From a candidate division CSSED10-310 bacterium (GTDB lineage: Bacteria; CSSED10-310; JAFGDC01), in NCBI GenBank assembly GCA_016932295.1, contig JAFGDC010000506.1:1-13966 (forward strand): a stretch of 13,966 nt of DNA, read 5' to 3'. Positions within the stretch are counted from its first letter, which is position 1. Every line of letters begins with the position of its first letter. Below, one piece after another: positions 1 through 7,883 of this stretch. The translations under genes were made by a program, and so were the position numbers. Under the pieces are notes generated by a model that saw only the letters and a program-made list of their open reading frames with translations, did not search any database and was not told the origin of the DNA.

Positions 1-1
1 C

Positions 2-3000
2 GTCACCACCAACGAAATGGAACCCAACCAGGATCTTGCCGCCGCCAACCTGGTGGATGTCAGCGCCACCATCAGCGGCACTATTCAGGACGGTCCCGAC
101 CGCGATGCAATCGAGTTCACCATCGGCGAAGGAGACGAGAACCGCTGTTTCGATATACTCGTGGAAGCAGCCCCGGCTGTAGAGCTGGAGGCCAAACTCT
201 ATTACTTCAGCAGTGAAGTGCTCACCCGCTCGGCCGAGGGCCGGCTGGTGCTGGACAACCTGCTTCTTCCCCTCGGGATGTATCAGTTACAACTGCGTGC
301 GAGGCAGCATCCAAGCGATTATACCATCAGGTTTCAGCCTCGGGACACCACACCAGCCGATCATGAAGTGGAACCGAACGATCGGTTCGAATTCGCGGCC
401 GGCATGGGTTCGCGCCGAAGGATCAACGGTGGTTTTAACGGCAGGGAAAAGGATTTCTTCCGGTTCACCATCACCGGACCGCCCGTTCTCATGGCGATCG
501 CCGCGGAAGGGACGGGAATCCAGTCCATGGAGTTCTACAACGCCGCCGGACAGATGCTCAGCCGAACTCCCTTCAATGCCTCCACCGGTCGCGCGGAGCT
601 GACCAACCTTTACCTGCACGAGGGGTCGCACTGGGTGGCGGTAAAGGGTGAGGCCGGCGATTATAGCATCGCGGTCCGGTCGCTTGGACCCTTGGATCCC
701 TCCCGGGAGCGGGAACCGAACGACGATGCCAGCCGGGCCATGCCTGTGGCGCCTGGTATGGCCTGTACGGGCAGCCTGCTGGACGGCGATGATGTGGATT
801 CTTACCGGTTTTTCCTGGCCGCCGAGGAGCACCTGTTCCTCACCGCGATACCCGGGGAGTCCTCCTCAAACCTGGCCCTCGAATTGTTCTGGGCCGGCCT
901 CATGGTGCTGCGGGCCTATCCGCCGGAGGCCGGCGGGGTGGTGGAAATCGATACCATGTTCCCTCCCGGCGAGTATCTCTTCAGCCTCAGGAACAAGAAT
1001 GATGTATCCACCGATTACGAAGTCCGCCTGCAGCGGCGAGACCCATTCATGCCGCCCAAGGACATGGAACCTAATTCCGATTACTATCTGGCTGCGCCGT
1101 TCCCAACCGATCATGTGCTTGAAGGCAGGGTCGGGGAATTGCAGGGCGATCGCGATGTGTACCTGCTGCCGGTGAGTGACATCGAGCGCACGATATCATT
1201 CCAGGACCTGGGCCGGCTGCGAGTCACGTTGTTGGATGTCGGTGACGGGCGGCGGATCGTCTCGTCGGGACTGAACCAGCCGGAATTCAATGCCACCGTG
1301 CCGGCGGGGCAGCAACTGGCGGTATCGCTGTCCGGCGATGGCGCGTACCGCATACCTGTTGTGTTCACGCCACCGTTGGAGGCTACCGTTGGGCTTCGGG
1401 AACTGCCGGTGGACGCGGCGATGGAATTCACCACCAGGACCGTGGCGGCCTATCGCCGGGAAGGCCAGCGACTCACCGGTGTGGCGAAACTGATGCACCG
1501 GGGAACGGAACCGGTCACTGTGCGGCTTGGAGCCAAGACCAGCCATTACAACTGGCGCTGCTGGCTTGACAGGGAAGAAGCCGACCTGGCGCCCGGCGCC
1601 GAAGTGACCATTCCGCTCGTCGTGGAGGTTGGTCCCGATGCCTGGGCAGGCGAGCCCGTGGTGCTGTGGCTGCATATCGCGTCCGGCCCTCGAGTCTGCA
1701 CAGTGCAGGCGGAGCTGACGGCGGGTCTGGAAGCATCACCCGTGGCGCCCGGTCCGGCCTGGCCGCTTCCTTCGGCTCTTCTGGGCGGCTACAACGTGGC
1801 GGCGGCCCGGCTCGGCGCAGTGTTGACCAATGCGGGGCGCGATCACATGGAGCATTTGATCGATGGCATGACTCCACTGCGGGAGGGTTTCTCCCTGCGT
1901 CCCGGCGAGCGGGACAGGATGCCGGTGATCGATCCACCGGGGGATGAACCGATCCCGGTGGCGGGTTTGACGCTCAATCCGCAATCAAAGGAGCCGGCGG
2001 CCCGATGTCTCAAGGATTTTCAGCTATCCGCGTCGAACGATGGCCGTCAATGGACCGTCGTGTATCAAGGCACGCTCTCGCCGCTGCCGCACGAACAGGC
2101 GTTCGCGTTCGATACGCCGGTGACTGCGAACTACTTCAAGCTGGACATGCTGGACAGTCACTGGAACGAGCCGCGCACCAACATCGGGTTGGGTGAATGG
2201 AAGCTGATCGCCGTTCCTGGTATCGATCCGTTCGATGGCGTGCGGCACAATCTCGCCGCCATCGTCAATGGTGGACACGTGGTCTGGGCCGAGCCGGAAA
2301 TTGCCACGTACTGGGACAACACGATTCTTACCGAGGACCGCGAAGAGCCGTACATCAGGTTGCTGTCGGGTAAACCGGGAGAATGGGTGATCGGCTTCGA
2401 ACACGAACGGGCCGCCCGTATAGACGAGGTGCAATGGGTAAAATCCGGCATGGAGACGGACAAGCCGGAAGCTACGTTCACATCGGTGATGGTGGCGGTC
2501 AGCGTGGCATCGCCATTCGGTCCCTGGATGCCGGCCGGCGAGATGGATCCACGAAGCCCCGGCGAGATGGTATCGCTGCGGTTGGCGCCGTCCGTCTGGG
2601 CGCGTTACGTGAAGTTCACCGCCGCCGGCGGCGAGGGCAGATCCCGTTGTTATCCCGACACTATCCGGATCCTGGAGCAGCCGATGGACGAGACATACCG
2701 TTCGATCCTCACCGAGTGGGGGCATTACCATGACCGCGCCATTTATGAATACCTCGTCATGCCGGAGGAAGAAAAGAGTATCGATGATACCGGGTCAGGA
2801 CACGACAGCATGGCGCGAGCCCTGGTCCTGGCCATGGGTGAGCGCGGCGCCGGCCGGGTTAAACTGGGTGAACGGGAGGATTGGTACCGTGTACGCGTGC
2901 CCGCCGGCGGGAACACGTTGACGGTTACCGTGACAGGTGATCCCGATGTCCGGGTGGAGTGCACGGTGCTGGACAGGAACGGCGGGGAGATACCATCCCA

Positions 3001-4450
3001 GTCCGCCGCATCGCTGGATCGGATGGTCATCACCGCCGCCGTCGACGGCGGGTGCGACTATTTCATCCGAATCACCGACCCGCCGCGCTCCATCATCATC
3101 TCGTGGGACACCAGCGGCAGCGTGGCGCCATACATCCCTGTCACCTACAATGCGCTGAACCGCTTCACCCAGGATGTGACGCCGGGGCTCGAGGTGATCA
3201 ACTTCCTGCCCTTCGGCGGCAGCCTCTTGCTGGACCGGTGGATGGATCAGCCGCTGCCGTTGCAGGCGGCGCTCACCGAGTACGACCGCCGCGACGATTC
3301 CAGTGCCGCCGAGACGACGCTGGCGAAAGCTGCCAGGGCCTTGAGCAAGCGATCCGGGGCCAAGGCGGTGGTATTCATCACGGATGCCGCCACCCCCCGC
3401 GACAGAACCGTCTGGCCGGCGCTCGCCGCGGCTCGACCGCGCGTATTCTCACTGGCTCTCAGTTCGGGCGGTTCCATGGGACCCAACGTGTACCACGAGC
3501 AGGACCTGATGCAGTCGTGGGCGCGCGTCAACAGCGGATACTATGAGTATGTCCGGACCCAGGGGGAGCTGGACAGGGGCTTCGAACGGGCAGCCACATG
3601 GCTGCGCCGCCCCGCCGGCTATGGTCTGACCGTGGCCGCCTCACATGTCAGGGCGCCGGGTCCGGGAACGCTGGCGGTGGTCACGGGCACGGCAAAAGTG
3701 ACCAGCGGCGGCGCCGTGGAGCTGATCCTGGATGCATCCGGCAGCATGCTGAAGCGGATGGGAGGCAGGCGGCGGATTGAGATCGCCAAGGAGGTGCTCG
3801 GAAAAGTCGTCACGGAGCACCTGCCGGCGGGTATCCCCTTAGCGTTGCGGGTGTTCGGCCACAAGCAGCCCAATGCCTGTCACACGGAACTGCTGGCGCC
3901 GCTGGCACCGCTCAATCCCGGGAGGATACTGGGGGTGTTGGATCGCATCAATGCCATGAACCTGGCCAAGACTCCCATCGCGGAATCGCTTCAGAAAGTG
4001 GCGACGGATCTTGCCAAGGTGGATGGCAAACGAGTGGTGGTGCTGGTGACCGATGGCGAGGAGACCTGTGACGGTGATCCTGAAAAGGAAATCCAGGCAT
4101 TGATAGACAAGGGTTTCGATATCAGAATCAATATCGTCGGCTTCGCCATCGATGACCAGGAACTGGCGGAGCGATTCCAGGAGTGGGCGGCGCTGGGTGG
4201 CGGCAGGTATTTCGATGGTGACGGCGCCGATGAACTGGACAAGGCTGTCCAGCAAGCGCTCCGGATTCCCTTCGAGGTGTTTGACGGAAGCGGTGGGATG
4301 GTGGCTGCCGGCATGGTGGATGGCGGCCCCGTGACGCTGCCGGCGGGCGAGTACAGGGTGGCCGTACAGAGTGAGCCGCCGATGGAGTTCGACCCGGTGG
4401 CGGTGCCCGGCGATGGACATCTGGTGCTGGACCTGGGCCGGGAGCGATGA
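2..4450 (+). CDS. Large multidomain VWA protein with EPN/PPC-like repeats and discoidin-like domains (5' end outside window)
   Basis: The frame is open from base 2, and the first Met (base 17) has no Shine-Dalgarno and sits inside a repeat, so the gene starts upstream. Residues below count from that Met (1477 aa visible). Four tandem units open with EPN at residues 2, 119, 233 and 351, a spacing of about 116, and resemble PPC-type beta-sandwich repeats. Residues about 590-734 and 735-890 look like two discoidin/F5-8C-type galactose-binding folds (motifs SASNDGRQW and ARYVKF). A fifth PPC-like unit lies near 930-1025. Two VWA domains follow: the first has DTSGS at 1031, T1100 and D1123; the second has DASGS at 1239, T1319 and D1346 (TDGEE). 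Each set is a complete MIDAS metal site. A short beta-rich tail ends the protein. The family suggests an extracytoplasmic adhesion or scaffold role, but the signal peptide would be outside the window. The substrate is unknown. Confidence 0.85.
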   Translation, partial: VTTNEMEPNQDLAAANLVDVSATISGTIQDGPDRDAIEFTIGEGDENRCFDILVEAAPAVELEAKLYYFSSEVLTRSAEGRLVLDNLLLPLGMYQLQLRARQHPSDYTIRFQPRDTTPADHEVEPNDRFEFAAGMGSRRRINGGFNGREKDFFRFTITGPPVLMAIAAEGTGIQSMEFYNAAGQMLSRTPFNASTGRAELTNLYLHEGSHWVAVKGEAGDYSIAVRSLGPLDPSREREPNDDASRAMPVAPGMACTGSLLDGDDVDSYRFFLAAEEHLFLTAIPGESSSNLALELFWAGLMVLRAYPPEAGGVVEIDTMFPPGEYLFSLRNKNDVSTDYEVRLQRRDPFMPPKDMEPNSDYYLAAPFPTDHVLEGRVGELQGDRDVYLLPVSDIERTISFQDLGRLRVTLLDVGDGRRIVSSGLNQPEFNATVPAGQQLAVSLSGDGAYRIPVVFTPPLEATVGLRELPVDAAMEFTTRTVAAYRREGQRLTGVAKLMHRGTEPVTVRLGAKTSHYNWRCWLDREEADLAPGAEVTIPLVVEVGPDAWAGEPVVLWLHIASGPRVCTVQAELTAGLEASPVAPGPAWPLPSALLGGYNVAAARLGAVLTNAGRDHMEHLIDGMTPLREGFSLRPGERDRMPVIDPPGDEPIPVAGLTLNPQSKEPAARCLKDFQLSASNDGRQWTVVYQGTLSPLPHEQAFAFDTPVTANYFKLDMLDSHWNEPRTNIGLGEWKLIAVPGIDPFDGVRHNLAAIVNGGHVVWAEPEIATYWDNTILTEDREEPYIRLLSGKPGEWVIGFEHERAARIDEVQWVKSGMETDKPEATFTSVMVAVSVASPFGPWMPAGEMDPRSPGEMVSLRLAPSVWARYVKFTAAGGEGRSRCYPDTIRILEQPMDETYRSILTEWGHYHDRAIYEYLVMPEEEKSIDDTGSGHDSMARALVLAMGERGAGRVKLGEREDWYRVRVPAGGNTLTVTVTGDPDVRVECTVLDRNGGEIPSQSAASLDRMVITAAVDGGCDYFIRITDPPRSIIISWDTSGSVAPYIPVTYNALNRFTQDVTPGLEVINFLPFGGSLLLDRWMDQPLPLQAALTEYDRRDDSSAAETTLAKAARALSKRSGAKAVVFITDAATPRDRTVWPALAAARPRVFSLALSSGGSMGPNVYHEQDLMQSWARVNSGYYEYVRTQGELDRGFERAATWLRRPAGYGLTVAASHVRAPGPGTLAVVTGTAKVTSGGAVELILDASGSMLKRMGGRRRIEIAKEVLGKVVTEHLPAGIPLALRVFGHKQPNACHTELLAPLAPLNPGRILGVLDRINAMNLAKTPIAESLQKVATDLAKVDGKRVVVLVTDGEETCDGDPEKEIQALIDKGFDIRINIVGFAIDDQELAERFQEWAALGGGRYFDGDGADELDKAVQQALRIPFEVFDGSGGMVAAGMVDGGPVTLPAGEYRVAVQSEPPMEFDPVAVPGDGHLVLDLGRER

Positions 4451-4537
4451 GGAGAACCGCTGGGGGAATCGGGTGAACACACGCTCGCGCCGGGAGACTT
4501 CGGCGGTCACGAGATCGAGGAGAGGCGGCGGACAATA

Positions 4538-4830
4538 ATGACCGGACGGTGGGCACCGTTGACGCCTTCGCAGGTGGCGGCGCCGTTTTCCGGAGTGCGT
4601 TTTCCCTGTGGCTGGCCGGCGGGTGGGCGCTGGACCTGTTCCTCGGCCGGCGCACCAGGGACCATGGAGACACGGATGTGCTGGTAGTGCGCCGCCATCA
4701 GTCAGGGTTGTGGAGGCACCTGCGCGATTGGAACCTGTTCAAGGCGGTGCGTGGCGAACTGCTGCCCTGGCTCGAACGACTGGTTCCCGCCGGACAAGGT
4801 GACAATCCCCGCAACGCGGCTCCACCCTGA
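4538..4830 (+). pseudogene. Frameshifted, truncated nucleotidyltransferase remnant (ANT(2'')-like)
   Basis: ATG at 4538 follows a purine-rich GAGGAGAGG stretch and opens MTGRWAPLTPSQVAA...RFPC, which looks like the usual N-terminus of small nucleotidyltransferases of the aminoglycoside 2''-adenylyltransferase-like family. The family core continues in another frame as WLAGGWALDLFLGRR, then RDHGDTDVLVVRR and LWRHLRDWNLFKA. The switch lies near 4607-4609, where two bases (TG) stand where a codon is expected before TGGCTGGCC, consistent with a one-base deletion. Similarity ends after GELLPW, and the frame stops at 4830, so the C-terminal half is missing. The core GGWALD and HGDTDV motifs are preserved, which suggests recent decay or a sequencing error at the shift, but the missing 3' half argues for a true remnant. 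It lies between the VWA gene and the 3' end of the convergent radical SAM gene. No intact product is expected. Confidence 0.65.
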
Positions 4831-4898
4831 CATTACAGGCTTCCGACATGAGGGTTCCGAGAGTGGATTGCGAACCTCGTCGCCTTGTCCGCTCGTCC

Positions 4899-6086
4899 TC
4901 ACCAGGGTGGTTGATTCTCCAGGAAACGATCCAGGTCGGCTCTCAAGCCATTGGTCTTCTCGATAATGCTGGGCATGCACCGTGCGCAGATCCGTTCGTC
5001 GAAGTCCCGCAGCAGTTTCCGTCGCAGTTTTTTCATCATGGAACCACGCCAGAAGTGCAGGATGTCCGCCGGCGCGGCTGCATGCAGCGCGGCGCTGCAG
5101 CATGGCTGCACGGTGCCGTCGACTCGCACTGCCAGGCCGTAGAAGGGTTCGAAACACCGGGCGCCGAGCACGATCCACCGCCTGGTGACGAGTGGCAGCC
5201 GACGCCAGAGAGCCACCATCGCCGGTGAACAGTCTCCACCCGGGAAGATCGTCCGTCCGAATGACATCTGTAGTGCCGCCGGGCATCCGGCGCCCACATC
5301 CGCCGCCCCTGTGGTTCCCGGCTCGGCGGTGATCAGGGCGGCGAGATTGGTGGCTGTTCCCTGGGATTCCGCCCGTTGCATGGCTTCTGCATGGGCGGCG
5401 CGGAAAGCGGGCGCGGCGGGATCGATGACGAGTTCACGGGCGTTATCGCTGACCGGCGCCACCGGCTCGAAGAAAATACCATCGACCCCAAGTCCGGCCG
5501 CCAATGTCACCAGGCCCGGCAGTTCCGGCTGGTTGGCGGAGGTGATCACGGTGTGCAGAATGAGTTCCGTCGCGGTCCCCTGTGCGTGGCGGGCTTCCGA
5601 GAAGGCACGAACCGCCCGGATGAGTGCGTCGTATGCGCCGGGGACGCCGCGCAGCATGTCGTGGGTAGCGGCCGTGGCTCCGTCAAGGCTGAATTCGATG
5701 CGGTCCCAGTTCAGCTCGATGAGCCGCTTCGTCACGCGCTCGCTGAACAGGGTGCCGTTGGTGGTCAGCCAGCCGTGACCCCCGTTTTGTTTGATAACAG
5801 CCGCCAGATCAAGGAACAATTCAGGTGCGCAGAGCACCTCGCCCAGGCCGCCGCCCAACCGCCATTCCTTTACGCCCATCTCCGCCAGCCGCTCCACGAG
5901 CCGCCGCCAGCCATCAGGCGGCAAGGGTCGTTTCGGTTGATACCGATTATCCTGCATGGCGCAAAACCGGCATCTCAGATTGCAGCGATGGGCCAGGTGA
6001 AGCTCGGCGGTGTAGGGTCGGGCGCTTCCCTTCGTGATGTACTCCGCCAACCTGGCTACTTTTTCCTGTCTGGTGAAGGGGAACAT
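4899..6086 (-). CDS. Radical SAM protein with SPASM/twitch-like C-terminal domain
   Basis: 395 aa. The radical SAM cluster motif CNLRCRFC (CX3CX2C) is at residues 35-42. It is followed by a GGG segment (78-80, in place of the SAM-binding GGE), LTTNG at 107-111 and EFSLDG at 131-136, the usual barrel-strand landmarks. The C-terminus has C311-X12-G-X4-C329, then C330 and C367-X2-C370, which matches the pattern of SPASM/twitch auxiliary cluster domains. Cys268 and Cys286 are further possible ligands. Such proteins modify peptides or proteins or make cofactors, but the substrate cannot be told here and no small precursor peptide was seen nearby. The start is well supported: GGGAGGAA lies six bases (from GGAGG) before ATG. 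It lies 186 bp downstream of the Hdr operon on the same strand and has its own strong ribosome site, so it may be either the last operon gene or independent. It is not a lipoyl synthase of the LipA type, which carries CX4CX5C and CX3CX2C together. Confidence 0.85.
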   Translation of the reverse strand: MFPFTRQEKVARLAEYITKGSARPYTAELHLAHRCNLRCRFCAMQDNRYQPKRPLPPDGWRRLVERLAEMGVKEWRLGGGLGEVLCAPELFLDLAAVIKQNGGHGWLTTNGTLFSERVTKRLIELNWDRIEFSLDGATAATHDMLRGVPGAYDALIRAVRAFSEARHAQGTATELILHTVITSANQPELPGLVTLAAGLGVDGIFFEPVAPVSDNARELVIDPAAPAFRAAHAEAMQRAESQGTATNLAALITAEPGTTGAADVGAGCPAALQMSFGRTIFPGGDCSPAMVALWRRLPLVTRRWIVLGARCFEPFYGLAVRVDGTVQPCCSAALHAAAPADILHFWRGSMMKKLRRKLLRDFDERICARCMPSIIEKTNGLRADLDRFLENQPPW

Positions 6087-6272
6087 GCCGTTCCTCCCGT
6101 TGGTTCACGAGTCGCTCCAATGGTCATGGTAGCACATTCCGCCTGGAAGGCATCTCGTGACTGCATGCGGAGCGGCATCCACTCAATGTGTCGCCGGTCA
6201 GAGGGTGTACGGCAGGTTGGGTGCCCGGATACGCTCGACCCGCTCTCACAATGATGGTGAAGATTGTTGCTG
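6087..6272. other. Intergenic gap between the Hdr operon and the radical SAM gene
   Basis: No convincing ORF, terminator hairpin with U-tract or promoter was recognised in these 186 bp, apart from the strong GGGAGGAA ribosome site of the radical SAM gene at 6091-6098 (minus strand). The gap is much longer than the 4-bp overlaps inside the operon, so a transcription boundary here is possible. Confidence 0.4.
6091..6098 (-). promoter_or_regulatory. Ribosome binding site of the radical SAM gene
   Basis: GGGAGGAA on the minus strand. Its GGAGG core ends six bases before the ATG at 6086, and this decides the start codon. Confidence 0.75.
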
Positions 6273-7883
6273 TCAGCCTTCCATTTCAGCCAGGCGCCGT
6301 TCGAATTCCCGCAGACTCTCGGCAAACCGCCGGTGCATCACTGATGAAAACCGCTCCAGGCGGAGCCGGTCCGGCTGGATCCCCAGTTCCTCCAGCATGC
6401 TCCGGCAGCGCGCAATCCTCGCGGCCGCCCTGGTGCTGCCGTGCAGATGGGCGCAGTTGCCCTCGGGACACGCGGCCACGAACACACCGTCAGCGCCGGC
6501 CGCGAATGCCTCCAGAATGGCCAATGTATCCAGCGCGCCGGTACAGGGCAGGCAATCCACCCGCATCGGACCGGCGGTGATAGTCCCTAACCGCTGCGCT
6601 TCCTGCAGCGCGCGCCGGGTGGACCCTTCGCAGCAGAACAGGTGGATGCCCCCCCGGCCGGCCTCCGGAACCTTCTTCAACCCGGGCGTGCTGGGCTTTG
6701 ACCCGCTGCCGGTCTCCGCGGTCGTTCCATCGCCAGCCGCGAGCGTTTCGCGCAGCGTCAGCGCCCGGGCGGGGCATTCCGCCACGCACACACCGCAGCC
6801 TGCGCAGGCCTCCGCAGTGATGACGGCATGCCCGTCCATCAGCACCGCATGGTGAGGACACAGTCTGACACAGGTCAGGCATGCGGCGCATTTTTCCTCA
6901 TCAACCTCCGCCAGGGCATGGACGGGTACCGCCTGGCTTACGGCCGCGGCGATCAGCGCTGCATCCTCGCGGCACCTGTCCAGGGATTCAATCCCCGTGA
7001 CCGCTCCCGCCAGATACACATTCAATCGTTCCGAAGCGCCTCCCGCCAAGTGCTGATTCCAATCGCCGTAAAAGCCTGTCCCGTCTCCGTCTGGACGATG
7101 CGGACTCCAGAACAGGTAATCGATATTCCGCGCCCGGTAGGCCGGTTCAACCACCACCAATCCCGCCGTGCCGGAGAGCTTGACGGCACCGGCGCCGGCA
7201 GCGAGGACGGCATCGTCCACCTGGAAGACAATCCCGTTTTCACCCTGAAACAACAGGGGTGGCTCGGCGGTCTTGACGAACAGCACACCCGCTTCCCGGC
7301 AGTGATGGTACAGCTCGGTCATGTCCGCTGTTTCCATTCGTACCGTATCCAGCGCCACCAGGCAGGACACGCCGCGATCACGAAGCCGCAGCGCGTGCTC
7401 CATGGCCGTGCGCACCGAAAGCGCCGGCCCGTGTTTCTCAAAACCGGCGATAAAGAGTACCCGGCCGATATCCGGATTGATTCCATCGATATGGTGCGCC
7501 ATCTCCAACTGCGTGCGCACCATGCGGAGGTCGAGACCGGAATAATCCCCTTCGGGCAATACCTCCTCCACTCCGGTGGCCAACACCACATGCGTGAACC
7601 GTTCTTCGCGCCGCAGCGCGCCCTCCCGCCACGTAACGACGAAGGCGCCGGCGACGCCGCGGATGCGAATGACCTCCACCGGAAGCGCCAGTGTGATGGC
7701 GGCATGGGTCATCACCGTGGCGGTCATGGTCTGGAGCAATTCGGCGAAGCGCGGAATGTGCCGCAGCATGCCGCCGGTGGTCGCCTCCCGTTCCAGCAGC
7801 AGACAAGGGATGCCGGCATGCGCCAGACGCAGTGCGGTCTCCATGCCGCTGAATCCGGCGCCGAGGATTGCCACCCTGGTCAT
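6273..7883 (-). CDS. HdrA/QmoB-like flavoprotein with two [4Fe-4S] ferredoxin motifs and a C-terminal MvhD-like domain
   Basis: 536 aa, cytoplasmic. The N-terminus has an FAD dinucleotide fold (GAGFSG at 8-13, then ATTGG). Residues 332-342 (CAACLTCVRLC, plus P) and 360-370 (CAGCGVCVAEC, plus P) are two [4Fe-4S] ferredoxin motifs. The last about 120 residues resemble MvhD, the subunit that passes electrons between hydrogenase and HdrA: C417-C418, C444-X2-C447, C472 and C477 within ACPEGNCAHLHG. The order FAD, 2x[4Fe-4S], MvhD is that of QmoB and of long HdrA proteins. The middle HdrA region (about 141-170) has no cysteines where HdrA usually has its CX~12CX3CC cluster, so that cluster seems lost. 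The protein is shorter than QmoB of sulfate reducers (about 750 aa). Its ATG overlaps the stop of the upstream flavoprotein gene by 4 bp, so translation is probably coupled. Its likely role is as an electron entry or exit module of the Hdr complex. Confidence 0.85.
   Translation of the reverse strand: MTRVAILGAGFSGMETALRLAHAGIPCLLLEREATTGGMLRHIPRFAELLQTMTATVMTHAAITLALPVEVIRIRGVAGAFVVTWREGALRREERFTHVVLATGVEEVLPEGDYSGLDLRMVRTQLEMAHHIDGINPDIGRVLFIAGFEKHGPALSVRTAMEHALRLRDRGVSCLVALDTVRMETADMTELYHHCREAGVLFVKTAEPPLLFQGENGIVFQVDDAVLAAGAGAVKLSGTAGLVVVEPAYRARNIDYLFWSPHRPDGDGTGFYGDWNQHLAGGASERLNVYLAGAVTGIESLDRCREDAALIAAAVSQAVPVHALAEVDEEKCAACLTCVRLCPHHAVLMDGHAVITAEACAGCGVCVAECPARALTLRETLAAGDGTTAETGSGSKPSTPGLKKVPEAGRGGIHLFCCEGSTRRALQEAQRLGTITAGPMRVDCLPCTGALDTLAILEAFAAGADGVFVAACPEGNCAHLHGSTRAAARIARCRSMLEELGIQPDRLRLERFSSVMHRRFAESLREFERRLAEMEG

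Noticed and set aside
4899..6086. Radical SAM gene as a lipoyl synthase serving the GcvH-like protein
   Set aside because: It has CX3CX2C plus a SPASM/twitch-like cysteine pattern and lacks the extra CX4CX5C motif of LipA; it does not resemble LipS1/LipS2 as far as can be judged by eye.
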